A DNA stretch of 64,000 bases from Demequina salsinemoris. Lineage in GTDB: Bacteria > Actinomycetota > Actinomycetes > Actinomycetales > Demequinaceae. The stretch is from contig NZ_BBQZ01000008.1 in the NCBI RefSeq assembly GCF_000974805.1, forward strand, positions 122,914 through 186,913, written 5' to 3'. Position 1 is the first letter of the stretch; each line of letters opens with the position of its first letter. A program made the position numbers and the translations under genes. The notes under the pieces were generated by a model. That model made no database searches, was not told the DNA's origin, and worked only from the letters and a program-made list of their open reading frames with translations. Below are positions 25,880 through 33,898 of the stretch, one piece after another.

Positions 25880-26809
25880 ATGCGCGGTTCGTGGGCTGGG
25901 CGCTCGGCCGGCGCGGCTCGGCGCTCGGCCGGCGCGCGGCGCGCGCCGCGGCGGGGCGCCGTGCCGCTCATCGGCGTCGTCGCCGCGCTCGCGGGGCTGG
26001 GTCTGGGGGCGGCCTGGGGCGGGGGTCATGGGGTGTCCGGGGGCGATGCGGCGGTCTCCTCGTCCTCCACCCCCTCCTCACCGGGCGCCGCGGATGTCGT
26101 GCCCGCGGTGGTCGCGACCGCTGGCATCGACGGCTCCGCGGGCGCCGAGCCGGGCGTGCGCGTCGACGACCGCGAGAGCACGATCCTGACCGCGCACGAG
26201 CCCGACATCGACGTCTACGACGAGCCGGGCGGGGAGGTCTCGCTGGTGCTGCGCTCCGCGGACGTGCTCACGGCGCCGGACCAGACGCCGCTCGTGATGC
26301 TCGTGACCGAGTCCGGGGAGGGTGCTGGGGCTGCGGGCGATGCGGGCTGGTACGAGGTGTATCTGCCGGTGCGGCCCAACGGGTCGACCGGGTGGGTGCG
26401 CGCGAGCGACGTCGAGGTCGACACGACCCGCTTCTGGATCTCGGTGGACCTGTCCGAGTTCACGCTCACCGTGCACGAGGGGACCGACGTCGTGCTGACG
26501 ACGCAGATCGGCGTGGGGCGCGACGACCGGCCGACGCCCGGCGGCGTCTACTACCTCAAGGAGCTGCTCAAGGTGCCGAACCCGGCGGGGGCGTACGGGC
26601 CGTACGCGTACGGGCTGTCCGGGTTCCAGTCCACGCTCGAGACCTTCAACGGCGGGGACGCGGTGATCGGTATCCACGGCACGAACGATGACACCTCGTT
26701 CGGGAGGGTCGTCTCGAGCGGCTGCATGCGGCTGCCGAACGCGGTCATCACTGAGCTGGCCGAGGAGATCGGCCCGCCGCTCGGCACGCCCGTGTACATC
26801 TCGGAGTAG
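25880..26809 (+). CDS. L,D-transpeptidase (YkuD), paralogue 2
   Basis: 309 residues. An Arg-rich start and one hydrophobic segment (about 28-47) suggest a membrane anchor rather than a lipobox. A Ser/Pro/Ala linker, an SH3-like segment (about 110-180) and a YkuD domain with GVGRDDRPTPGGVYYL, HGTN (H266) and SSGCMRL (C282) follow. From about residue 120 it aligns along its length with the protein at 22365, with near-identical YGPYAYGLSGFQ and FNGGDAVIGIHGTN. The ATG has GGGGGAGAG before it. The two enzymes have diverged at the anchor, so they may act at different places in the envelope. Confidence 0.93.
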   Translation: MRGSWAGRSAGAARRSAGARRAPRRGAVPLIGVVAALAGLGLGAAWGGGHGVSGGDAAVSSSSTPSSPGAADVVPAVVATAGIDGSAGAEPGVRVDDRESTILTAHEPDIDVYDEPGGEVSLVLRSADVLTAPDQTPLVMLVTESGEGAGAAGDAGWYEVYLPVRPNGSTGWVRASDVEVDTTRFWISVDLSEFTLTVHEGTDVVLTTQIGVGRDDRPTPGGVYYLKELLKVPNPAGAYGPYAYGLSGFQSTLETFNGGDAVIGIHGTNDDTSFGRVVSSGCMRLPNAVITELAEEIGPPLGTPVYISE

Positions 26810-26940
26810 TCGAGCCGGGCGGTCGCGTCGGCGCTCGCGTGCTTCGCTCCCGGTCGATCCCACTCCGTCGCGCCTGCGCGGGCAGATCGTGGACCTTGAC
26901 CGCCGTGCTCAGCGAACTCCCACCCGTCCTTGCGCCCGGG

Positions 26941-27036
26941 ACGGGCACTTTCTGACACGGGACGGATGCGCCGCGCGGCGTGTCTCGCGAGGCGCGCCGT
27001 GGAGCTGGCGCGCGCTGTGTCAGAAAATGTCCGCGC
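26941..27036. repeat. Palindromic intergenic element, copy 3
   Basis: Arms GGGCACTTTCTGACAC and GTGTCAGAAAATGTCC with an inner GGCGTGTC...GGCGCGCC palindrome (26977-26998). It lies in the 404-bp gene-free region 26810-27213, which also contains a terminator hairpin at 27143 and nothing else. Confidence 0.85.
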
Positions 27037-27142
27037 GCACGCGGAGCGCCGGGCGCGCGAGGGCTCGCCGGGGGCGCCGGGGGCGCCGGGCGCCGGGAGG
27101 CCGGCCCGCCGCGGGTCCACCGGCTGAAGGCGCGACGCGCGA

Positions 27143-27190
27143 AGGCGCTCCCGCCCAAGCCTCCTGATGGAGGAGTGGGTGGAAGCGCCT
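27143..27190. terminator. Hairpin between convergent envelope genes
   Basis: AGGCGCT at 27143 and AGCGCCT ending at 27190 are the base of a 48-nt imperfect stem with further CCC/GGG and CCTCCT/AGGAG pairing. It lies 24 bp beyond the minus-strand stop at 27214. Confidence 0.55.
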
Positions 27191-27213
27191 GGCGTCGTTC
27201 GGAGTGTCGGGCC

Positions 27214-28020
27214 TCAGCCGGTGTAGCTGGGCTCGGCGGTGGCCGCGGTGGCGGCGGTGCCGGAGGATGGCGTCGCGGTGGCCTCCGGCGTGGTGGTCTC
27301 GGCTGCGGCGGCCGTCGTGGCCTCCGCCTCGACCGCGAGCTCGGTGCCCTCCGGGGAGGCGGACGTCGTGCTCGGCGTCGACTTCTCGACGGTCTCGCTC
27401 AGGACCTCCGGCTCGGCCGGGGTGGTGGTCTCGGCGGGCGTCGTCGTCTCAGCCGGTGAGGTCGTCTCGGCAGGCGAGGTGGTCTCCGCGGGGGAGGTGG
27501 TCCCCGCGGGCGAGGTCTCGCCGCCGCTCGTGGTGGTCGTGGTCTGAGCCGGCGTTGTCGTCTCGGCCGGCGTCTTCGTCTCGCCGCCCTGGGCCCCGAC
27601 GCACACCGGGCTCTCCTCATTGGCGGGCGCGCCGAAGTGGTAGTCGTACGGGTGGATCTGCACCCACGTCACGCAGAACGTGCCGGAGAGTCCGAACGCC
27701 GACCAGGGCACGAAGCTCTCGCCGATGTACTGGGCCATGTCGTGCAGTGTGATCCCCGTCGTCGGGAAGGGCTGGATGCACTCGGCGGAGGTGCTGTCCT
27801 TGCATTTGCCTTCGAACTGGAAGTTCGTCCAGGTCGCTCCGCCGGTCGCCGTGAGGTTGATGTGCCCGCCGTCCGGGAATGTGCCGCTCGTCAGCGTGAT
27901 GCCGGCCGCGCTCACGGTGTACGGCAGCGGGTCGCTCGCGAGGGCCGGGATCGCGAAGCCTGCGATGGCCAGTGCGGCGGCTCCGATGGCTGCCGCGATC
28001 TTCTCGTACCACTTGATCAT
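27214..28020 (-). CDS. Secreted protein, paralogue A, with PSYTG tail
   Basis: 268 residues. Signal peptide about 1-29 (ending PALAS). A globular part (about 32-145) contains four or five Cys and the block AQYIGESFVPWSAFGLSG followed by TFCVTWV. A Thr/Pro/Glu stalk (about 148-255), with repeated (S/T)PAETT units, leads to the end TAEPSYTG. No membrane helix and no LPxTG follow. Paralogue B at 28221 shares the AQYIGESF block and the tail; the last 24 coding bases are identical between the two. ATG 28020 has a GGGGGAA ribosome site. Not a family I recognise; the stalk suggests surface display. Confidence 0.82.
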   Translation of the reverse strand: MIKWYEKIAAAIGAAALAIAGFAIPALASDPLPYTVSAAGITLTSGTFPDGGHINLTATGGATWTNFQFEGKCKDSTSAECIQPFPTTGITLHDMAQYIGESFVPWSAFGLSGTFCVTWVQIHPYDYHFGAPANEESPVCVGAQGGETKTPAETTTPAQTTTTTSGGETSPAGTTSPAETTSPAETTSPAETTTPAETTTPAEPEVLSETVEKSTPSTTSASPEGTELAVEAEATTAAAAETTTPEATATPSSGTAATAATAEPSYTG

Positions 28021-28220
28021 GTTGTTCCCCCCAGCACAGGGCGGCCGCCGGGATAGGGCCGTCTACCTGCGTGTACTGCGAGTTCAGGCTAGCGGGGGAG
28101 TGTGAGATTCGCCACAGCAGGTTTCGCTACGACCTCAACGATGGTAATGAAACCGATTCGCTGCCCGGAATGTCCCATTTTCCAGGGGGCTTGGCGTGTG
28201 GAGCCGAGCCCGGAGGTGGG

Positions 28221-28763
28221 TCAGCCGGTGTAGCTGGGCTCGGCGTCGGCGGCGGTGGCGGCCGCGGCGGTCTCGGTGGAGGTGGAGGCCGACTCGTCGT
28301 CGGTCGAATCGACCTCCTCGCCGGTGGCGAGGACCTCGCCCGTGGGCTCGGTGCCGACCGCGCCGCTCTTCGAGACGCAGCGGGAGTCCGTGGTGCCGGT
28401 CTCGATCGCGCCCGCGTACTGCGACAGGTTCACCCAGGTGATGCAGAAGTCGCCGGTGATGCCCAGCGCCGACCACGGGAGGAAGCTCTCGCCGATGTAC
28501 TGCGCGAGCGTGTGTGTGACGCCCTCGCAGGTGTCGGCGTCGGAGTCGACGCATGCGGAGTCGAACGTGTAGCCGAAGGTGCCCTGGGATCCGGAGACGC
28601 TGATGGTCTTGCCGTCCAGGAAGGTGTCACCTGCGGGGAGGGTGATGCCGGAGTCGTCGACGGTCACGCCGGAACTCTCGGCGCCGAGGGCCGGGACCGC
28701 GAATGCTCCCGCGATCATCGCCGCCGCTCCAACCGCCGCTGCGGTGACTCCTGCCCACTTCAT
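28221..28763 (-). CDS. Secreted protein, paralogue B, with PSYTG tail
   Basis: 180 residues. Signal peptide about 1-27 (ending PALGA). The globular part (about 30-130) has AQYIGESFLPWSALGITG then DFCITWV, matching paralogue A, and about four Cys (ACVDSDADTCEG). The acidic Ser/Thr stalk is shorter than in A, and the chain ends ADAEPSYTG. ATG 28763 has GAGGGG before it; an in-frame upstream extension to 28862 covers promoter-like sequence. The two genes lie in tandem with a 200-bp gap, so a local duplication is likely. Confidence 0.82.
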   Translation of the reverse strand: MKWAGVTAAAVGAAAMIAGAFAVPALGAESSGVTVDDSGITLPAGDTFLDGKTISVSGSQGTFGYTFDSACVDSDADTCEGVTHTLAQYIGESFLPWSALGITGDFCITWVNLSQYAGAIETGTTDSRCVSKSGAVGTEPTGEVLATGEEVDSTDDESASTSTETAAAATAADAEPSYTG

Positions 28764-28973
28764 GTATGGCCCCTCAGCCTTTCGCTCCGGTGAAACGACG
28801 CTCCGCGCCCCCCGGAATATCGTCCCTCGAGGGTAAGCGACACGGTGTGACGTACGCAACATTCGAGGGGGTCGATGCGGCCCAATTGTGACCTTCGCTG
28901 ACCGTATGTCCGAATGATTCTCGGGGTGCGGCGCGGGTCCCGGCGCTGCTCGCTCGCGGCCTTGCCCGCGCTA

Positions 28974-29064
28974 GCGACACTTGCTGACACCGCCCGAGGT
29001 CGCGCGGCGGCGTGTTGCCCGCGACGCGCCGCGTCCAGTCGTCGCGATGTGTCGGGGACTGTCC
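28974..29064. repeat. Palindromic intergenic element, copy 4 (degenerate)
   Basis: Arms GCGACACTTGCTGACACC and GATGTGTCGGGGACTGTC keep the TGACAC/GTGTC core; the inner part reads GGCGTGTTGCCCGCGACGCGCC-like (29009-29030, split to show the two halves GGCGTGTTGC and GCGACGCGCC). It lies in the 383-bp gap 28764-29146, which holds no gene. Confidence 0.7.
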
Positions 29065-29146
29065 ACAGACCCCTCGGGCCAGACGGCTCTCCACGGTTCT
29101 CGTGGGCGGTTGCGCCCGCGCGCGGCCGGCTCGTCATGGTGTCGGC

Positions 29147-30028
29147 ATGAGAACGCAGCGGAACGGGGTCGCGATGAACGTGGTGAGAGTGGTGGAGTCT
29201 CTCGGCGGTGCGGCGCGTGCGCGCGATCTGCTCAAGGCGGGCGCGAGCCGGCATGCGCTGTGCAAGGCGGTGGTGGCAGGGGATCTGGTGCGACGAGACG
29301 GCACCTACGCGCTGCCGGGGGCGTCCCGCGCCGCGGTGCTGTCCGCCTCATTCCAGGCCGAACCGACCTGCATCACCGCGCTCGAGAGCTGGGGTGTGCC
29401 TCTGATCCCGGCCCCGACGGGCGGCGTGCACCTCGCGGTGGCCCGGAACCGGGGCATCACGAAGAGCGATCCCCGTCTGCGCCGCGGTGTGGTGATCCAC
29501 CGCACGGGCGAGCTCACGGGAGTGCCCGAGGTCGACGCGGCGCAGGCGCTGTGCGACGCCTCGCGGTGCGTCTCGCCGACGACCCTGGTGGTCGCGGCTG
29601 ACGACCTTCTCGGCCGGGGGCTGATCCAGCGCGATGACCTGCGGGCCGTGACGCCGCGCCTCACGCGGTGGCTTCGGTCCGTGGCGGATCCGAAGGCGGG
29701 GTCGCCGGCGGAGTCGCTGGCGCGCCTCGCCCTCCTGCGCGCGGGCTACCGCCTGCGCAGTCAGGTGCATTTCGATGGCGTGGGAGATGTCGACCTCGTG
29801 GTGGAGGACGCCGTCGTGGTCGAGGCGGACGGTCAGACGTATCACTCGGACCCGAAGTCCTTCATCGTCGATCGGCAGCGGGACCGGACTCTGAACGGGC
29901 TGGGCTATCGCGTCCTGCGGTTCGCGGCCGCGGAGATCTTCGCCGATCCGGAGGTCGTGACGCGCGATGTGGCGAGGCTCGTGGGCCGCGGCGATGTGCA
30001 TAGGGCCGCCGCGGCGAGCACTTTCTGA
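29147..30028 (+). CDS. DUF559-type protein with AbiEi-like N-terminal domain
   Basis: 293 residues. The N-terminal part (about 10-60) resembles the AbiEi antitoxin winged helix (GGAARARDLLKAGASRHAL, GDLVRRDGTYALPG). The C-terminal part (about 190-285) is a DUF559/Vsr-like PD-(D/E)xK fold with GDVDLVVEDAVVVEADGQTYH, where Asp and Glu-x-Asp form the usual metal site. Such proteins are common and numerous in actinobacteria; nuclease activity is assumed but unproven. ATG 29147 was chosen, but ATG 29174 is possible. The last codons (ASTF, stop) are formed by the arm of palindromic element copy 5, so the element supplies the stop codon. Confidence 0.75.
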   Translation: MRTQRNGVAMNVVRVVESLGGAARARDLLKAGASRHALCKAVVAGDLVRRDGTYALPGASRAAVLSASFQAEPTCITALESWGVPLIPAPTGGVHLAVARNRGITKSDPRLRRGVVIHRTGELTGVPEVDAAQALCDASRCVSPTTLVVAADDLLGRGLIQRDDLRAVTPRLTRWLRSVADPKAGSPAESLARLALLRAGYRLRSQVHFDGVGDVDLVVEDAVVVEADGQTYHSDPKSFIVDRQRDRTLNGLGYRVLRFAAAEIFADPEVVTRDVARLVGRGDVHRAAAASTF

Positions 30029-30106
30029 CACCTGCCGGCGGCGGGCGACGGCGTGTCGCACGGGACGCGCCGTGCGTGCGGACCGAGATGTGGCAGGAAT
30101 CGTCGG
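30017..30106. repeat. Palindromic intergenic element, copy 5, overlapping a gene end
   Basis: Arms GCACTTTCTGACACCTG and GATGTGGCAGGAATCGTC, with inner GGCGTGTCGC...GGGACGCGCC (30049-30071). The left arm contains the TGA stop codon of the DUF559 gene. Confidence 0.75.
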
Positions 30107-30212
30107 CGGAGGTGAGCGAAGGGTGGGGTGGCACGCGGGCGGTGCATGCGCGACCCCGCCTGCGCGCCCCGGGCCCTTCTCCCTGGGACTTCGCCTCGCA
30201 CCCGGTGCAAGA

Positions 30213-33200
30213 ATGGCCAGCGTGACCGCTACGACGCCCGCGCCTGACCTGACCGACTCGGCCGAGCAGGCCCGTGCTCTCGCCGCGGAGCTGCATGCGG
30301 CGGGCGTGGATCACATCGAGACGGGCACGCGCCGTCGCGCGGAGTACTCGACGGACGCGTCCAACTACCGGGTGGTCCCGCAGCTGGTGGCGTTCCCGCG
30401 TGATGTGGACGAGCTCCTCGCCATCCACTCGGTCTCGCGCGCCACGCTCACGCCGCTGACGATGCGCGGCGCGGGCACGTCGGTCGCGGGCAACTCGATC
30501 GGCACGGGCATCGTGGTGGACACGAGCCGCCACCTCAACCAGATCCTCGACGTGGATGTGGAGGCCCGCACGGCCCGCGTCCAGCCGGGCGTGATCATGG
30601 GCGACCTGCAGCGCCTGGTCGCGCCGCATGGCCTGCGCTTCGGCCCGGACCCGTCGACGTGGACGCGCGCGACGCTCGGCGGCATGATCGGCAACAACGC
30701 GTGCGGCCCGCATGCGCTCGCGTTCGGCCGCACGTCGGACAACGTCCTCTCGCTCGACGTCATCGACGGCCTCGGCCGTCGCTTCAACGCGCGCGCCAAG
30801 GCGGACGATGCGGGGGCCGCCGGAGCGGTCGGCCGCGCCGGGGGACCGGAGGCGGTGCCGGGGCTTAAGGAGCTGGTCGAGGCGAACCTCGCGCTGATCC
30901 GCACGGAGTTCGGGCGCTTCACGCGTCAGGTCTCGGGCTACTCGCTCGAGCATCTGCTGCCGGAGAACGGCGGCGACCTGGGTCGCTTCCTCGTGGGCTC
31001 GGAGGGCACGCTGGGCACGGCGCTCGAGGCGAAGCTTCGCCTTGTCGAAGTTCCCCGAGCAAGGCTCACGGGCGTCTTCGCGTACGACGACATGCCCGCC
31101 GCGGCCGACGCGGTGGTTCCGATGCTGCCCCTGAAGACGCAGGCGATCGAGGGCCTCGACGCCCGCCTGGTCGCGCGCGTCAGGGCGGCCAAGGGCGCTG
31201 CCGGCGTCCCCGACCTCCCCCAGGGAGCGGGCTGGCTGCTCGTCGAGGTGGGCGCGGCGACGCAGGACGATGCTGAGGCTCAGATGGCGGCGGTCGTCGC
31301 CGCCTCGGGCACGTCGAGCTTCCGGGTCGTGCGCGACGAGGCCGAGTCGGCGAAGCTGTGGGCGATCCGCGCGGACGGCGCGGGCCTCGCGGGCCGCACC
31401 GCGGATAATAAGGAGTGCTGGCCGGGCTGGGAGGACGCGGCAGTCCCGCCGGAGCGGCTCGGCGCGTACCTGCGCGACTTCGACGCCCTCATGGATCGCC
31501 ACGGCGTGGAGGGTCAGCCGTTCGGGCACTTCGGCGACGGCTGCATCCACGTGCGTCTCGCGATCCCGATGCAGGAGGACGGGCGACCCCTCAGGGCCTT
31601 CATGGAGGACTCCGCGGCCCTGGTCGCGCAGCACGGCGGCTCGCTGTCCGGCGAGCACGGTGACGGCCGCGCCCGCTCGGAGCTCCTCGGCACCATGTAC
31701 TCCCAGGAGGCGATCGCCCTCTTCAAGGACGTCAAGGCGCTGTTCGACCCGAACAACCTGCTGAACCCGGGCATCATCGTGGACCCGGCGCCGCTCGACG
31801 CGGACCTGCGACGTCCCGCGGCGAAGAAGACTGAGCGAAGCAGCGGCGGCCTCGCCTTCGAGCACGACCACGGCGACCTTACGGAGGCCGTCCACCGCTG
31901 CACGGGCGTCGGCAAGTGCCGCGCGGACCTGCCGGGGACGGGCACGGGCTTCATGTGCCCGTCGTACGCGGCGACGAAGGACGAGAAGGACGTCACCCGC
32001 GGCCGCGCGCGCGTGCTGCAGGACGCGATCAACGGCTCGCTCATCGGCGGCCTCACCGCGCCCGAGGTCCGCCAGAGCCTCGACGCATGCCTGTCGTGCA
32101 AGGCGTGCTCGTCGGACTGCCCGAGTGGCATCGACATGGCGGCCTACAAGTCCGAGGTCCTCCACCGCTCCTACCAGGGCAAGCTCCGCCCGATGCCGCA
32201 CTACAGCATCGGCTGGCTGCCCCGGTGGATGAACATCATCGGCTGGGTGCCGTGGCTCGTGAACGGCGTCATGGCGGTCGGCCCTCTGCGCCGCCTGATC
32301 CTGCCGATCGCGGGTCTCGACAAGCGCCGCAGCTTGCCGAAGTTCGCGTCCAAGCCGTTCCGCCGCACCGAGGTGGCGAAGTCTCGCCGCGCGACCGCCG
32401 TCCCGACGGAGCCGGTGGCAGGAACGTCCGGAACCAGGGACGATGCGACAGGCAGGGACGATGCGACAGGCAGGGACGATGCGACAGGCCAGGACGATGC
32501 GTCGCGCACCGACCGTCGCGTGGTCCTGTGGGCGGACTCGTTCACGGACGGGCTCGACCCGGAGATCCCGACGGCGATCGTCCAGGTCCTCGAGGAGGCG
32601 GGCTTCGAGGTCATCGTCTCGGCGGGCGACGCGTGCTGCGGCGTGACGTGGATCTCGACGGGTCAGCTGGACGGGGCGCGCAAGCACCTGGAGCACCTGC
32701 TGACGGTCCTGGGTCCGTACGCGGTCAATGGCATCCCGATCATCGGGGTCGAGCCGTCGTGCACGGCGGTGCTGACGAGCGACATCACGGAGATCCTGCC
32801 CGACGACCCGCGCGCGCGGTCGGTCGCGCTCGGCACGTACACGCTCGCCGAGGTGCTGACCGGACGGGCGCCCATCAAGCCCAACCCCGAGTGGCAGGTG
32901 CCGAGCCTCGAGGGCGTGGACGTGGTCGTCCAGCCGCACTGCCACCAGTACTCGACGGTGGGCTACACGGCGGACCGCGACATCCTCGCGCGCGCCGGCG
33001 CGAACGTCACGGAGGCGTCGGGCTGCTGCGGGCTCGCGGGCAACTGGGGGTACGAGAACGGCCACTACGACCTGTCGGTCGACATCGCGCACAACTCGCT
33101 CGTCCCGGCGCTCGAGAAGGCCGGGCTCACGAAGGATGGCAAGGCCGTCGCGGGCACGGGTGGCGGCCTGGGTGGCGAGGATGGCACCGTGCAGAGCGGC

Positions 33201-33314
33201 GACGTGGTCTACATGGCCGACGGCGTGAGCTGCCGCACGCAGGCGGAGCAGGTGGCGGGCGTCGACGGCCTGCACCTCGCGGAGCTGCTGACCCGGGCGG
33301 CGCGCGGCAAGTAG
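30213..33314 (+). CDS. FAD-linked and Fe-S-containing oxidoreductase (D-lactate/glycolate dehydrogenase type)
   Basis: 1033 residues. The FAD-binding PCMH domain (about 40-280; MRGAGTSVAGNSIGTG and GGMIGNNACG) is followed by an FAD-oxidase C-terminal domain (about 290-530; FGHFGDGCIHVRL, GEHGDGRARSE). A 4Fe-4S segment (about 560-650; CTGVGKCR, MCPSY, CLSCKACSSDCP) and two CCG domains (about 770-1000; DACCGVTW, GCCGLAGNWGYENG) complete the chain. This GlcD-GlpC-like single-chain layout oxidises D-2-hydroxy acids, most often D-lactate, and passes electrons to quinone. The linker before the CCG region (about 740-765) is encoded by four 18-bp repeats of the dispersed motif, giving tandem GRDDAT units. 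Start ATG 30213; GTG 30222 is possible. Confidence 0.92.
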   Translation: MASVTATTPAPDLTDSAEQARALAAELHAAGVDHIETGTRRRAEYSTDASNYRVVPQLVAFPRDVDELLAIHSVSRATLTPLTMRGAGTSVAGNSIGTGIVVDTSRHLNQILDVDVEARTARVQPGVIMGDLQRLVAPHGLRFGPDPSTWTRATLGGMIGNNACGPHALAFGRTSDNVLSLDVIDGLGRRFNARAKADDAGAAGAVGRAGGPEAVPGLKELVEANLALIRTEFGRFTRQVSGYSLEHLLPENGGDLGRFLVGSEGTLGTALEAKLRLVEVPRARLTGVFAYDDMPAAADAVVPMLPLKTQAIEGLDARLVARVRAAKGAAGVPDLPQGAGWLLVEVGAATQDDAEAQMAAVVAASGTSSFRVVRDEAESAKLWAIRADGAGLAGRTADNKECWPGWEDAAVPPERLGAYLRDFDALMDRHGVEGQPFGHFGDGCIHVRLAIPMQEDGRPLRAFMEDSAALVAQHGGSLSGEHGDGRARSELLGTMYSQEAIALFKDVKALFDPNNLLNPGIIVDPAPLDADLRRPAAKKTERSSGGLAFEHDHGDLTEAVHRCTGVGKCRADLPGTGTGFMCPSYAATKDEKDVTRGRARVLQDAINGSLIGGLTAPEVRQSLDACLSCKACSSDCPSGIDMAAYKSEVLHRSYQGKLRPMPHYSIGWLPRWMNIIGWVPWLVNGVMAVGPLRRLILPIAGLDKRRSLPKFASKPFRRTEVAKSRRATAVPTEPVAGTSGTRDDATGRDDATGRDDATGQDDASRTDRRVVLWADSFTDGLDPEIPTAIVQVLEEAGFEVIVSAGDACCGVTWISTGQLDGARKHLEHLLTVLGPYAVNGIPIIGVEPSCTAVLTSDITEILPDDPRARSVALGTYTLAEVLTGRAPIKPNPEWQVPSLEGVDVVVQPHCHQYSTVGYTADRDILARAGANVTEASGCCGLAGNWGYENGHYDLSVDIAHNSLVPALEKAGLTKDGKAVAGTGGGLGGEDGTVQSGDVVYMADGVSCRTQAEQVAGVDGLHLAELLTRAARGK
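32438..32501. repeat. Four 18-bp tandem units of the GGACGATGCG motif inside a gene
   Basis: GGACGATGCG begins at 32438, 32456, 32474 and 32492, an exact 18-bp period, with spacer ACAGGCAG (last spacer ACAGGCCA). Being a multiple of three, the array keeps the reading frame of the dehydrogenase gene and encodes a charged linker. Confidence 0.95.
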
Positions 33315-33441
33315 GCGACGCCGGGCGGCAGGGCCGTGCCAGCATCGTCCCTGGAAAGATTCCTCGTAGGCCCCAGGTCCCGGCCGGAGGCCATGCAACG
33401 TGGCAAGCCGTGCGTGGACTGTGATCCCCGCCACGTCGAAC

Positions 33442-33470
33442 TTCACAGATGTCGCTCAGCGTTATATAGT
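33442..33470 (+). promoter_or_regulatory. Promoter for the small-protein pair
   Basis: TTCACA (33442-33447) and TATAGT (33465-33470) have a 17-bp spacer. They are close to the sigma-70 consensus and stand out against the surrounding GC-rich DNA. The predicted transcript would start about 33477, directly at the structured leader. Confidence 0.6.
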
Positions 33471-33479
33471 GAACACAGC

Positions 33480-33573
33480 GTCCCGCTACTGACACCGTCG
33501 CCACAGCAACGATCAGGAGCGGGACTTTTGCATTGTCCCAACGTGGGGCCACCGGGAATCCCGGACTCCACGT
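33480..33573 (+). promoter_or_regulatory. Structured 5' leader with attenuator-like alternative hairpins
   Basis: GTCCCGCT (33480-33487) can pair with AGCGGGAC (33518-33525), which is followed by TTTT, an intrinsic-terminator shape with a long loop. The same GGGAC (33521-33525) can instead pair with GTCCC (33535-33539). A third stem, ACGTGG/CCACGT (33541-33546 with 33568-33573), encloses CCGGG/CCCGG (33552-33564). The leader ends 40 bp before the first small gene. Mutually exclusive stems suggest conditional termination or a released small RNA; no known riboswitch class was recognised. Confidence 0.5.
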
Positions 33574-33613
33574 CCAGGCTCCCCGGTTCTCACCGAACTG
33601 AAGGAGAGCAGCA

Positions 33614-33745
33614 ATGTTCAACACCCTCACCGCCGCGATCGCCGGCCGCAAGGCTCGTACCGCCGACTACAGCCACCTTCCGGCTTCCGTTCGTGACGAG
33701 GTCATCGACGCCATGTCGGCCACCTCGGTCTACGACATCCGCTGA
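33614..33745 (+). CDS. Tiny protein, paralogue 1 of a tandem pair
   Basis: 43 residues, starting MFNTLTAAIAGRK. ATG 33614 has AAGGAG at good distance. The C-terminal half reads YSHLPASVRDEVIDAM then SATSVYDIR, a likely amphipathic helix. The protein at 33899 shares LP, an acidic helix ending in AM, and the final ATS-x-x-DIR. No signal peptide, membrane segment or Cys. The conserved tail and small size could suit a regulatory peptide, a modified-peptide precursor or a small adaptor; no maturation enzyme is adjacent. Unknown family. Confidence 0.7.
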   Translation: MFNTLTAAIAGRKARTADYSHLPASVRDEVIDAMSATSVYDIR

Positions 33746-33898
33746 TCATGCTCGGCACCGCTCGCAACGGCTCCTGCAGGGGCTTCGACCTCGCCGGGTC
33801 GGTCCTGCCGGCTCCCGGCGGCGCCCGTCAGGGCTGCACCGCCACCTCGCGCCGCTGACCCGGCGCTCATCCAGCACGACTCACACAAGGAGATCCTC

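Noticed and set aside
32438..32501. Possible CRISPR-like repeat array
   Set aside because: Period is 18 bp with no variable spacers and it lies in frame inside a gene; no cas genes are near.
29862..33446. 1194-residue minus-strand open frame opposite the FAD/Fe-S dehydrogenase
   Set aside because: Arg/Ala/His-rich mirror of a well-supported gene; no motif and no start signal.
33748..33858. 36-residue open frame between the two small paralogues
   Set aside because: No ribosome site and no clear similarity to its neighbours beyond a short LP and ATS; judged to be spacer.
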